DNA from: Dendrolimus kikuchii
Taxonomy: Eukaryota > Arthropoda > Insecta > Lepidoptera > Lasiocampidae
DNA: 64,000 nt
Direction: 5' to 3'
Assembly (NCBI GenBank): GCA_019925095.2
Contig: CM034388.1
Span: forward strand, 6,346,501 to 6,410,500
Below, piece by piece: positions 50,740-63,150 of the stretch (position 1 is its first letter; each line of letters begins with the position of its first letter). The position numbers and the translations under genes were made by a program. The notes beneath the pieces are model-generated. The model was not told the DNA's origin. It ran no database searches and was given only the letters and a program-made list of their open reading frames with translations.

Positions 50740-52193
50740 TCTATACAAATAAATAAAAATTGAAGTGTCTGTTTGTATTGTCAAAATAATACCTTTTTAC
50801 TAAATGCTTATGAAAGAATTAGGTCCTTACATATGACGTTGGCGTTTTGTCGTACTGGCCACTTTGATCTCAAATATCTCCTCTTTGGTAAGGTATTCCA
50901 ATTTCAAATTTATACAGCTATTTACTTATGGTTTTGTGTTTTGAAAACCGTAATTCATTTGTTCGAGTTCCATCGTGGCACCAGTGCTGCCCAAACGGCT
51001 CGAAGGATTAATGATCTGTACGGCGGCGATGTCGCAAAAGAAAACACAGTGCGTTTTTGGTTCCAACGTTTTCGTTCTGGAAATTTCGACCTGCAGAACA
51101 AGCCCCGTGGACTGTCGGAGACCAAAGTTGATAATGCAGAATTGACGGCTATTGTGGAAGTGGATCCATCGCAAACCACGTCCGAGATAGCTGCAGGCTA
51201 AGGTGTTAGTGATAAAACTGTTTAAATCCACTTGAAGCAAATTGGGAAGGTTAAAAAGCTTGAAAGGTGGGTACCTCATGAATTGAGTGCGCAGCAAACC
51301 GACACGCGCGTCGACTGCTACGTTACATGACTCAACCGGCACAATAATGAAGGGATTTTAAATCGAATCATTACCTGTGATGAAAAGTCGATCTTGTACG
51401 ATAATCGGAAACGCTCATCGCAATGGCGAACCAGCCAAATCCTGGCCCAAGCGAAAATTGACTCAAAAAAAATTACTTGTGAGCGTTTGGTGGACTAGTG
51501 CCGGTGTCGTTCACTACAGCTTTCTTAAATCTGGCCAGACGATTACGGCGGATGTCTATTGTCAGCAACTGCTAATCATGATGGAAAATCTAGCTGCTAA
51601 ATAACCGAGGCCTGTCAATTGCTCTAAGCCACTGCTGCTTCAGGACAACGCTAGACCACTACGCTACCAAATTAGAGGAGCTTCAATTGGAATGTCTAAG
51701 ACATGCACCGTACTCCTCGGACCTGGCTCCAACAGATTACCATTTTTTTTGAAATTTGGATAACTTCTTGCAAGGGAAAAAATTCAACTCCGATGGGGCA
51801 GTCCAAAGCGCCTTCAAAGATTTTATGGATCATGCCCGAATGGTTTTCTTAGTAAAGGGATCAATGAACTACCTATGAGATGGCAGAAGTGCATAGATAG
51901 CAATGGTACATACTTTGATTAAACAAATATATTTTATTTAAAAAAAAACCACTTTATGTTCCTCCCTTACAAAACGCCAATTTCATATTTAAAGACCTAA
52001 TATATACGGTACTTATATCAATCAAACTAATTATTAAAATTGACATCTATCTGTCTGTTTGTTTCGGCTAATCTCTGAAACGGCTGGGCCGATTTTGACG
52101 AGATTTTCATTGGCTGATACCTGATATTATAAGGAGTAAGTTAAGGGTTCCGCGAAAAATATTCCACGCAGATGCAGTCGCGGACACAGCTAG
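50740..52193 (+). mobile_element. Non-autonomous Helitron-like element interrupted by mariner
   Basis: Start TCTATACAAATAAATAAAAA and end ACAGCTAG|T match the 282-bp copy at 15444-15725. Removing the mariner and one TA leaves about 276 bp. Insertion between A and T and the TC...CTAG ends fit the Helitron pattern. Confidence 0.75.
50822..51997 (+). mobile_element. Degenerate mariner (Tc1/mariner, D34D type) transposon
   Basis: The ends are terminal inverted repeats of about 28 bp (GGTCCTTACATATGACGTTG against its counterpart starting GGTCTTTAAATATGAAATTG) flanked by TA on both sides. The transposase reads in pieces: AAQTARRINDLYGG, ENTVRFWFQRFRSGNFDLQ, then ITCDEKS (first Asp), QDNARP (second Asp, 51644) and LAPTDYHF (third Asp, 51735). 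Several in-frame stops are present, and the 91-nt spacing between the last two aspartates shows a net frameshift, so it is dead. It is inserted in a Helitron-like element. Confidence 0.93.
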
Positions 52194-53029
52194 TATATAA
52201 TAATTAAAAACAATTATAATTTTCAACTTTTAGTTATATGTACGACCGTACGACGGTCACTCCTAATTTTGCGGTTCTACGACATTCAGGGTTTCCAGGT
52301 TGAGCTTTGGAATTTTCCAATTTGATGAATTTGTGCTAGATGTAAACATGAAGTCCAGACCGTCATCATTATTAGGTACATTTTAGTGTTTGGCTCGAAT
52401 TTTTACATCCCAGGGACGGAATTTTATACCTATCCCAAAATTTATTAACCCCCATCAAAAATTTCTGAAAAAACCTAATTTGTATTCTGGAGACACAGAC
52501 TATAACATCGTATAGCGTCATATTATAGACTTCACTTTGCTGCCAAAATACATTCCATTACACAGTAGTTTCTGAGAACAATGAGAGTAAAATACAAAGA
52601 CAGTCGGATTTCATATGAGTTCCATTTTCGTGTAAAGGATTAAGGAACCCTGAAATGCTCTTGCAAATTATAACATGCAGAATCTAGTTCACGTTATGTA
52701 CCTAGTAGCACTGCAAACAGAGTTATTGCGAAACGCTTGGTTATCTTTGAACTAATTAAGGACTTATCGCGGGTTACAGGTCAGATGATACCGAGTTTGG
52801 GAATAATTTGAAGGTGAATCAGGACGGCGTGATAGTCAGGAAGTGCGTTTGAAGGTTATTGATAGGAAAAGTAAATCATCAACACTCGCTACCGGTTAGA
52901 CGATCATATTCACTTCCTTGAGTCATTAAGATGTGGTATACAGCGATTCTTAAGAAGTCTCTTGCGCACTAGAAATATTTGTAATGAGCTTCCAGTTCAA
53001 GTTTTCCCTAAGCACTACGGAAGTGTTTT

Positions 53030-56000
53030 TGTGTCATTAAATTTCTTCGAAGTCAACGGCATCTTTTTTTTTTCTTTTGTACACGGGCGGTTTCCGCAAC
53101 TTAACGTTAAAGCGCCTATTTTGCATGCGAGGGTGGATGAGGGTGATTACTCCATTCAGCCCAGCTTCTCCAGGAAGTGCACCAGTTTCTTGACGTCCAG
53201 ATACTTCGCCCTGTATTGGGCCACGTCTCCGTATTCAAGCAAGTTATGGGCAGCTGTGTCTTCTGCCTTCAGGCAGACACTAGACGGAGGGCTGTTGGTG
53301 ACACCTATATTAAAAAGACGTCTATTAAAATTGCTATATCCAGTGGCTGCACTAATAACTAGTCTCAGCCGGGATCGACTAAGCCTTAGAATCCTCCTGG
53401 AGAAATGCAGATTTGCTTGGGAGATTATGAGCTTGGCTTGACTGCATTCCTACAGGTTGTCCTAGAGTTGTTGATATAGTGCTATTGTCCTTTGATTTAT
53501 GTGGTTTCTAAACCATCTGTGTGGCAAAGGCAGGAATGCTTCCGGTCCGACTGGTTGCGTTTCGGATCCTGTACTAGTTGGTCTGCCGCATCATTTCCCC
53601 GGGCACAACTGTGTCCTTTAATCCATTTAAAAGCCAAGGTGTAGTTTTTACCGGTCGCCTCATTTAGAGCCGAGTAGCATTCGTATAGTAAGTTTAAATA
53701 AAAAACCCTGCTACTAAGGGCTTGGAAGTACCGATTTGCTGTCAGAGAGTATTCTGATGCTGTGATCATGGACCTCGCTAGCTACGATTGCTTTAGCTGC
53801 AAGAAGGATTCCCATCCTGTCTGCTTGACTGTATTAAACTTACCTAGCAGGGGCTCGGATATGTTGATAGTTAGGTCTTCCGAGAAGATTCATTGATCCA
53901 TCCGTATAAAGGCTAAGCTTACGATGGGCAAAAAAACTATCGTTAACTTCCATTAGCTCAACCTTGTGTTTTTTGTCGAAGATGCTTTCTTTCTCTATTC
54001 TGTCACTGACCGATTCCACAAGTGGTGTGTCTGACCAAGGTTCCGGGGAATTGCTGGAATGTTTTACCTTATCAATCCTAAGAGTTTTCAGGTTCTTTAA
54101 TCTTAGTGCCGCCATTGCTGCTTCTTGTTGTACGATCTATTTCTAAAGTCACAGTGGGCGTGGTTCTCATGCATCACGTCACGGCACATCACGCTTGTCT
54201 TTGTAGTCTATGTAGTTTGGCAATGCAAGTCGCAAGCTTAGTCCTTATCTAAACCACATGCTTCTATATGTTAGCATAGGTCTAACTACTGCTGTATAGA
54301 GCCATAGGAAGAATTTTGGGTGAAGTCCCCAACGCTTACCAATCATCTTACGGCATTGCCCTAAGGTCACACTGGAAGTATTGAGTTTGTTGTCAACATG
54401 GCTGCTCTAATTTACTTTGTTGTTTAAGGTTATCCCTAGATATAAAACTTCACTTGATAGTTGAAGTGTAATGCCAAAGAGGGTTGGCATCCTATAATTG
54501 CCTAGGAGTCTCTTATTTATAAAAAGAACAACCTGCGTTTTCTGTAGATTGCCAGAGAGTTCATATTCCCTGCACCACCTCTCCACTACACACAGAGTGG
54601 CCTGTAACCTATGCTGGCATTATTACCTACATTTAGGCAAAGTGATATCATCAGCGTAACTCACTGATGAGTTTAGTTTAGAGATGAGATCGTTTACAAC
54701 CAAGTTCCCCAAAAGTGGGTAACTCCTCCTTGAGGACAGCCACGAACCACATGGGCGCCTTTTGTATCCTCCCCTACCTTTATAAATCTGTTACTGAACA
54801 TGTGGATTATCCAGTCGATAAGCAGGATCTCCACTTCGTGTCTACGGAGTGCTATATCGATGCTGGTAAAATGAGTTTTGTCGAAGGCCCCCTCTATGTC
54901 TATGAAGCAGCCAGGACAAGCCAGTTTATTCTGTTAAGCAGACTCAGCCTTACCTATCACCTGATGGTGCGCAATCTCGGTAGATCTGTTCTATTGGTGC
55001 TTGTGAATAGGTAAATTGCGTAATGCATTGTCTCTAAGATGCCTGTCGCATAGTCTCTGCAAAGTTTTGACTGATAGGTCTAAACGACTTCGGATTAGTG
55101 TAGTCACTCTTACCTTGCTTGGGTATGAAGGGGGCCGTGACTTCGCGCTAAGCAAGGGGAATGTATCTATGTGTCAAACAAGTTTCAAAAATGCATGTTA
55201 GGGTGGAAATCAATTTCTCCCCACCCCACTGTAACAGTGTTGGGAAGATATTATCATTTCCTGTTGACTTAAAATGCTAGAAGCTTTCAACCGCCCATTT
55301 CACCTTACAAAAGGTAACGATTTTAGAGGCAGTTTACCAGCAGGGCTCTGTTACTGATAAGTTGTTTATCAAATCTCGAGGGTATGGCTTTATTTGACAA
55401 CCCGGGAAGTGTGTTTGTAGGAGTACCACCAGTACATCACATCTTTTTAGTATTGGATTCTTCATGGCCCAAGGTCATTGTACCGTTGTCCCTACGCAGA
55501 TCACCAACAGCACAAGGTCCCTGCTTAGCCAGTATCTTCCTAAAATGGTTCGCTTGTAGTGTGGAATTAATGTTTTCATAGAGTTTCCTCCATGATTTTT
55601 TTTCCAGTATCTGATGCACTTTTTACATAAAGACTTGGCGTCCTTGTAGATATCCCAGTCTCCAGTATGTAGTTTCTCAAGTTCCTTACTTCACCAGCCA
55701 TAGTTGTTGGCATTAGCACAAGACACCATTATGAGACAGGTCTTATGGTAGCAGACTAGCAGTTAACTATGGTAGTGTTTAAAGTGTCTACCTGCTGGTC
55801 AATTAATGCCCTACCCACCAACCTGGTAGTTGACGACTGTTTATCTAGTTCATGAGTCTTTCATAGCAAGACCGGTCAGTTTTTCTTGGGCACCTTCTAG
55901 GTTGCGCGGGAATTCTAGTTATTTGTAAGTCATAGCGGATCCACATATGATCGGAACACGATGCTTCCGTCAACACGTGCCACCCCGATATCAAGTTTAA

Positions 56001-56190
56001 TGACTTAGGGGTTGCTGGCGTCGATTATTATACTGCACCGTCTTCCTACAAAGGTGGGCTTGTTGCTATTATTTATTATGTCAAAATTAGTAGTAAGTAA
56101 ATATTCAACAATATGTAGATAATTATGATCAGTTGCCATCCATCCGGCAGCAAGTTAGTAACAGTTCTAGTGATGCAAATTGCTGATACA
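53030..56190 (-). mobile_element. Degenerate RNase H-bearing non-LTR retrotransposon (LINE)
   Basis: Pieces of a LINE polyprotein read on the minus strand in the expected order. First are endonuclease C-terminal remnants near 56000 (NKPTFVGRRCSIIID), then the pre-RT segment at 55437-55619 (SWRKLYENINSTLQANHF, ILAKQGPCAVGDLRRD). Next come RT motif A, DIEGAFDKT, at about 54875-54900 and RT motif C, YADD, at 54647-54658. RNase H follows with LYTDGS near 53895-53911 and FKWIKGHSCARGNDAADQL near 53580-53630. Stops and frameshifts separate every block. RNase H after RT fits the I/R1/LOA group of LINEs; the clade is not fixed. The copy is 5'-truncated near 56.2 kb. Confidence 0.88.
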
Positions 56191-56468
56191 AATACATTGG
56201 CGGATTTACAGATTTTTCGCCAATAGCTTATACAAATTTTACCGCGTCTACCTACCTGTATAGTTCTATGCCGTCTTTTAGTTCATATAATATTAATTAC
56301 CTTGACATTAAAATTATAACTATATGGTTTGTGCGCTACAGTCCTAATTACACTACCTTTTCCCGTGAAAAACCTGTGATAAGACATAATCGTTTGTGTG
56401 AACCTCCTAATAATATTTAGGTATTAAATATGAAGTTTTAATTTTTGTAACACGTAAAAAGATCGATC

Positions 56469-56523
56469 TCAAATATTCCGCCCTAGGCTGTGGAGGCTCC
56501 ACAGCCTAGGGCGGCATATTTGA
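56469..56523. repeat. 55-bp near-perfect hairpin
   Basis: Two 26-bp arms (TCAAATATTCCGCCCTAGGC then TGTGGA, and its complement) differ at one position and are separated by only GGC. Nothing coding is nearby, and the parent element is unknown. Confidence 0.8.
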
Positions 56524-57651
56524 GGCGACATTCAGCCTGCTGGTAAACCCGTCTCTGAATAAATATATGAAAACTGAGTGTTTATATATAGAGATCACTT
56601 TACCACAGATGCAATCAAACTCTTCATTGTGCCTGAACTAACACGCACTTGGCCCCTTTCCTATATTCTTTTGTCCATCCCGTAATATTGCTACAATGTC
56701 CGTGGGATATGGAGCCCGAAGTCATAGCTGTAATAAACACTTATGAAGTGACCTACATGTACTACTAAAGTACAATTTTAAATGATTTAAGTACTTTACA
56801 ATAGAAGGTATTGTTGCCAACATGTTTGTGCTGGGATTATTGTTGTGCTACAATGTTTATTATTTTTATGCTACCGTAGACATTTAGGCAATATCAGAAT
56901 CTTTACGTTTAACAAACAGCATTTAGGATAAAGGCAGCTAGGAAGCGTTTTTGAGCAATTTCTCAGCCATAATGTATATAATATATATGTACCTAATATA
57001 TCAATTTTGGTCATATTTCTGAGGGATCCATCTTGGCTGAAACACATTTCCATACATACATTTACTTTTTGAAAAAAATTTAAATGACCTCTAATATTAT
57101 TATTTAATATTTGGTTTGCATAGATTTATAAAATGAATAACAGTAACTATCGTATACATATTATATATATGATATACATATCAAAAACTATTTAACAGAT
57201 ATTGTTAATGAAGGCTAGTTTTCTAGCCAGCTCATTATTTAAAATTTAATATATAAGTTATTGTATGGTTAGAAGATGATGGGGCTCACATGCCTGCGAG
57301 GCAAAAGTCCCAAATAAATAAAGAGACAAAAAAATTTGTTCATAATATTTTTCGTTAAAATTATTTTTGAAACTTTACAACTTCACATCTTTTTAGAATT
57401 TTCCACTTCACAGTACCAACATAAGTTAGAGGGGACGCAGTTTTTATGAATCTGGGAGCTTATTATCTTCGTATCTACAGTCAGCGTCTTATAGAAAGAA
57501 GCAGCCAAGATGATCAAATAGATAAGAACATCGAAAGTGATCATTAGTATCGGTACAACCATTGTCGTCTAATAGATCGAATCACCCGTCTTGACCAAAT
57601 ACATCAGTACACCGACAACGCCAAATACATGAGTACATTCAAGTCACCATT

Positions 57652-57762
57652 ATTATGTTAACAACCATCTCGCCAAAACAAAGAGACACACTAGAAAAAT
57701 GAACTCTATTCTAAATGTGATTAGTGTCAAATCGAGATGATTTCATACTAAACCAAAATTGT
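57652..57762. repeat. Left arm of a ~110-bp inverted repeat
   Basis: It is complementary to 60464-60571, with about one mismatch in the part checked (ATTATGTTAACAACCATCTC ... GAGATGATTTCATACTAAA). The arms enclose about 2.7 kb of AT-rich DNA holding several copies of the 5280-5720 family. Confidence 0.75.
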
Positions 57763-58112
57763 ATTTCGAATTATGTATTTCAAATTGAATTACTTATTGC
57801 TAAATTTGCATTGAATGAAAAGCACCTTTCTTTCCTAATGTGAAATTAATGAAATCAATTCTGAAGACGTTTGAAACTTAAAAAAAACTCCTGATCACAG
57901 CAGTGTGATTGACGAAGAGGATGATATGTGCATAATAATATTTATTACGTTTAATCGAGGGTAAACACTGGGATTGGAAGTATCACTTATTGACTACTTA
58001 CAAACATTGTTAAAACTTCTAACCCATAAGGGCAGAGATCGAATCTTTAGTATTTTTGACTGACCCACCTATGTTTTATTACTAACTCTATGGACACAGA
58101 ACGATTTCACGT

Positions 58113-58132
58113 CGATAGATTATAATCTATCG
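58113..58132. repeat. 20-bp perfect palindrome
   Basis: CGATAGATTATAATCTATCG, with a near-copy (AGATAGATTATAATCTAACG) at 58195-58214. It lies inside the region bounded by the 57652/60464 inverted repeat. Confidence 0.7.
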
Positions 58133-60463
58133 GGAAATAATGCGTTAAATTGTAAGCAGTTTGTTCCGGTTCACAATATTTCAATAGCTCTCGAGATAGA
58201 TTATAATCTAACGGTCTGTACAATTTAACCATGACATATATACTCTAATATAGCCAATTAATAACGGCGTTCATTTTAACTTTATAACTAAGTTGCATTT
58301 GGCCACAGTACCTAACTATAATATTATTTCAGATGGAACAGAGATATTAGCCGAGCCCAGCTAACTAAAGATATATTATTAACCTACAAATTTTATAAAT
58401 AGTCTCAAGTTCCTGTTTCTAACCAGATATTTCAGTTCTCTTAATTAAATCAGGTTTTTCATACTTTTGTTTACATTCTTTAATACTTGATGACACTGCT
58501 TTTCAGCTTTGAGTTTTCGTTTTTACTAAATACTAACTGTCTTATTCATAGAGAGTTAGAGTAAGTTTGAACGCTTCTTTAACCACCATAAAGAACTGTT
58601 CAAACATACTTGACTATCAAATGTATCATCATCATGGAAACGCGAAGGAAGTTTCGCGGGCAGACGATAGTCTATAATATTATAATATGCTAAATATGTC
58701 GTCTCTCTACATTGAAGTTATTAAAAAAAAACACAATTGGAATAGACTATATAAACGATGGAGACACGATGATTTTTTTTAGATTTCTTGTCTGTTAGTC
58801 GGTTTTTCTGTTTGTTCGGGATTTACGTAAAAACTACTAGGCCGATTGCGATTCGATTTTCGCTGATCGTGAGCAAATTCTCACACTTAAATTCTGCGCT
58901 ACCTTTTATTCCGGAATCGCACGGGAAATTTTCCGGGAACGGTTTAAAGAGGCCAGAATAAAAAAAAGCTTTCTTATTTCGATGCGATGTTTTTACTCAT
59001 TGATAGCAAATTTTCTGAAATTAAATCTGTGATACTTTTTATCCTGGGGATCCCGCGAATTTTCTCAGGAGCTGGTTAAAGTTGTTAGGACGCTTACAAA
59101 TTAGTTTATTTATTCTTACACGATTTTAGACACGATACATTATTTTTTAAATACAGCAATACTTTGTGTCCTGGGCATCTCACGGAAATTTTCCCGAGGG
59201 TGGTTTCTAGTGGTTAGTATGCATATAAATTAGCTTATACTAAAACACAATGCACTTTCTTTTTCAAATAAGTAAAAATAGAAAAAGTATAAATTATTTA
59301 TTTGCATAACAATTAGTTGATTCAGATTCAATTGATACTAAAACGATGGTTTACGTTCTTTTCCGAATGCTTTGTTAGTTTATATTCCGGGAACCCCGCG
59401 AAAACTTCCTTGGAGTGGTTTAAAGTCGTTATACTGCATAAAAATTGGCTGATTCCGATACGATTTCACCAGAACGTTAGATTAAGCTTTTTTCAATGAC
59501 TGGGGTATATTATATATATGTATAGTATGATCTCAGTATAGATCATGAGAATTCATATACGTATTAGACATTAAAATAGTATCCAAGAAACATCAATTAT
59601 TCATTGCTGATAAAAAAAGGTTTATCTCGAATTCTAAATTTCTTATGTATTGAAACTCTTTAGTAGATATTTCAACAAACTCACATATACATAGAAAATA
59701 TACTCACATATACATAGTGTATTATGTCAAATGAAATGTTAAAATTAAGTTAATATTGTAAAATAGCTTTGTCTGTACATTGAAGCTATTAAAAAAACCA
59801 ATTGGGATCCAATTGTTTGATTGATGGAAAATTGAAACAATTAATGTTTTTTTTTTCATAAATATGTTAATTTCTATGAGGTTTTCACTATTATACAGAC
59901 ATTTTTTACTTAAATGCTGAAAAAGCTAATATCATGGGAATTCTAGTGTAATTTTTCAGGAAACCGGATTCACTTTTTCATGTTTTTACTCCTATACTTT
60001 AGTGACGGAAAGTTCCAAAATTTTCTTGGGAATAATGCGCCTAGATATAGCATGAAAACTATTCGTGTTACTCTTATTACAGCATAGTTTAATACTTTAT
60101 GACATTTTTATACATGACCATATTGGGACTCTTGAGATTTCCCGGGATTTCCTTCCACTTCCAAACCACTAGATCAACTTTGACGCAATGTTCGCAAATC
60201 ACAAGACACTGTCTGTAATTATTAGAAATCCTTAGTGAAGAAACATCTGTAGTTGAATAAGTCTTTAGTAAATTACAAATATCGGGAGTTTATGAATATA
60301 TCCAGGATTCATGTATTGTCATATTAAATATTTATTCAATTTTACATATTGATAAAATAACTTTAATCTTTGCTATCTAAGTAATGAAAATGAAGTCGAA
60401 GGCAAATACTAGTTACGTTATAAAAATGAAAAAGATTTTTATAACAGTAATAATACTATTGGA

Positions 60464-60571
60464 ATTTTGATTTAGTATGAAATCATCTCGATTTGACACT
60501 AATCACATTTAGAATAGAGTTCATTTTTCTAGTGTGTCTCTTTGTTTTGGCGAGATGGTTGTTAACATAAT
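60464..60571. repeat. Right arm of a ~110-bp inverted repeat
   Basis: It is the partner of 57652-57762. It abuts a truncated SINE-like copy beginning at about 60571. Confidence 0.75.
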
Positions 60572-60762
60572 TAGAGTATGCCGCCATAAGCACCTTGAGG
60601 TGTGTTCCGGCATTAGTGGTCAGGATCCAGTATCCTTTAAGACAGCAGCAGCGTATTTTTAACGCCTTTGGTGTGTGCAAAAGTCCATAGGCGATAGTAA
60701 CCGCTTTCCATCAGGTGGGCCGTCTGCCTGTCTGCCGAACTCATGCAATAAAAAAATAAAAT
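60571..60762 (+). repeat. 5'-truncated copy of the ~300-bp SINE-like repeat
   Basis: Only the right 190 bp remain (from TTAGAGTATGCCGCCATAAG). The truncation point coincides with the end of the 57652/60464 inverted repeat. Confidence 0.65.
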
Positions 60763-60944
60763 GAAAAACTATAATGTAGAAGTTTTTGAATAATCATTTC
60801 AAAGTTTAAATTATATTATTTGGCTTCCGTAGCCATTTTAGCAAATTTCTTATGCCAGGTTCTTATATGTTAGCTAATTAAATAGCTCTATTTGCTTACA
60901 TAAAACTAAATCAGGTATTTAATTGGCGCGGGCAAAGCTAGTAT

Positions 60945-61097
60945 GTATATAAACCTTCTTTCAAAAATTATCTAACTGATGATCTAAACCGCTTAAAAAT
61001 TTGTTACGTAGTTTAGGAGGCGGTCGTGGATATACAGACAAACAGACGCGAAAAGCGACTTTGTTTTATATAGTATAAAGTTTGCCGGGAGCGCTAG
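60945..61097 (+). mobile_element. Helitron-like 3' end
   Basis: The segment ends TTTGCCGGGAGCGCTAG before T at 61098. An older Helitron-type end (GGCGCGGGCAAAGCTAG) lies at 60925-60941, so the left boundary is uncertain. Confidence 0.5.
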
Positions 61098-61103
61098 TAT
61101 AGA

Positions 61104-61301
61104 CTAGTGGTCCCGGCAGACTTTGTTCTGCCTCGAAAAAAAATTAAAAACCGATTATTTAATTTATATATAGCCTGTGTTCCTCAGGGATAATGTAGCA
61201 TTCTAATGATGAAAGAGTTTTTGAAATTGGTCCAGTAGTTTTTTAGTTCGTTACAAACATACAAAAACACAAATCTTTCCGCTTTATAATATTAGTATAG
61301 A
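61104..61301 (-). mobile_element. Short Helitron-like element
   Basis: It is 198 bp. In its own orientation it starts TCTATACTAATATTATAAAG and ends CCACTAG, with classic Helitron termini. It lies tail to tail with the plus-strand element ending at 61097. Confidence 0.7.
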
Positions 61302-62639
61302 TAAACAATAACAATATTTTTACCTCATAATTGGTAGTAAATTGATATCTCATACTTGTATGAAGTTTATGTCAAATAAACAGGTGGCAAATGAATATGT
61401 AGTAAGATATAGGAACCCAGACTTAGTACACAGGTGAATTTTTCAGGTGGGCTTTCAAGGCCAAATCATTAACTATACGAAATAGCGAAAAACACTCGAA
61501 GGCGTCTCGGGGCCAGTCGGAGCCGATTTTGATGACAATTAAAGTAGTACGTAGTAGTAGTCATGAATTGAATCAATGATTACAATTCTTAGGGCCTGCT
61601 CGACCGGTGTGATACCGTGCTTTCACAGAATATCGGCGGCAAATGATTAGAGCCTTGAGCTAATCGCCTTTCGCACGATGAGAGAGTTCCGGTGGTCAGT
61701 TTTCCCGTCTCCCTTACTCCACCTCGTCTGCTATCTCATCCCTAATTCCATCCTTTCTCACTCATCCTCCTTTTCCAATCGTAAATGCTGGCAACGCATT
61801 GCCTTCACCTGTGCTGGTGCAAAAGGTCCACAGCAATAGTAACTACTTTCTATGAAGTAACCTGTCTACCTGTTTGCCACTTGATGCAATAAGAAAAATT
61901 AACGTAGGAAAATTAAAATGTTTTACGGAATAAGCACTTAACTTATTACTCACTATGGAAGATATTATTCTTCCAGGACAGAGGTAAGGAGGATCATTTT
62001 ATCGGGGTCAAACTGAAAAAGTGTTCAACGGTGAGCTCTCATACACGCAGATGGTCTGGATACGTTTGCCCTTTGGAGAGACTACATCACTCTGCTCAGG
62101 GCCCGCCCTAGCTTTTTTAAACCCACCGAAACTTAAGAAAACTAAAAGAAGTCTTCTATGTAGTCTAGTCTATTCGTGTCGTATGTACTTGTTGATTTCA
62201 TTACTCATATATTTTCAAGTGAACGAATTGTAATATTTTTTGGGTGTTGTGTTTGTTTCTTTTTGCATTAGTAGTTCAAGCATTTTTACAGAAATTTTTG
62301 CAGGCATGTTTGTATAGTTTACTAGCGTGCCTACTGTCTCGAGCCGCCTATTCTTTCCTTTTTTACCTTGTGCATAATTGGGATTCTTGCGAGAAACTGT
62401 TCACAGTGGCGCCTTCTACATTTTCCTATTACCGCACTGCTTGGTTATAACTTGGTGTTCATCCTCACTTCCTTGAACCTTTACAATTCATAGAATAACA
62501 ATAGCCCAGTAAAAAACGTAATAATCTCCTAAGTTCTCCCACGACATTCTGGGGTCCCATGAAGTGAGTGCAGAGTTAGGAACTGCCTGCCCATTTTATC
62601 TATGTTCTTCAAACATTGCTACAGGTATTGTTATCACAG

Positions 62640-62814
62640 AAAAAGGGATAGTTTATTTTATCGAGATAGTTAGTATTTTTCGGGTACGAGTAGCGCCTAG
62701 ATAAAAATTTAATGCAATGTAAGCTATGTTAATAATAATTTAAAAATATTAAAAAATAAACTAGTGCTATTCTCCATGGCTGAGCTAGCGACAAAGCCGT
62801 GGGGAAAACCCTAG
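62640..62814 (+). mobile_element. Helitron-like fragment
   Basis: It runs from GGGATAGTTTATTTTATCG to the CTAG at 62811-62814 after GCCGTGGGGAAAACC. It belongs to the same family as 12470-12630. Confidence 0.45.
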
Positions 62815-62946
62815 TATACCATTAATTCCATACAACTGCAGTCAATTTTCGACCAATGGTAAGTGGAAAAAAGACGTATTAAATAGAATACCAGCAGATA
62901 CCAAGAGTTCAAAATTATTTAAAAGTTACAAAATAAACATACTTAC

Positions 62947-63150
62947 ATTTAATCACTGTACTCGAGAATATTTCCTTGATAAAACGTAAAATGATTATTA
63001 CAACACTTAATGACAAAGTTATATAAAATAACATAAAAAATAATTAAAATCACAACACAGCACTATGTTAAAAAATCCATTTCGTTTCTTTAAAAAAAAA
63101 ACAGCCTTCCCGCCAAATGTTTAACACGCGACTGGAACGTACGATATTGT
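62947..63150 (-). other. Candidate ACC 5' non-coding exon
   Basis: A textbook donor, GTAAGTATG on the minus strand (62938-62946), follows an AT-rich stretch with no long ORF. This is the only strong donor I saw near the right end that could feed the acceptor at 48501. The upper boundary is arbitrary because no transcription start or core promoter could be fixed. It is an inference from splice-site quality and gene order only. Confidence 0.25.

Larger units (their letters stand above)
48501..62946 (-). other. Putative 5' ACC intron or upstream DNA
   Basis: No host coding exon was recognised. 48501-49900 has an open frame at 49092-49400 without recognisable similarity. The rest is the mariner in a Helitron, the degenerate LINE, hairpins, the inverted-repeat region and Helitron ends. 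Whether it is all intron depends on where ACC transcription starts. Confidence 0.45.
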
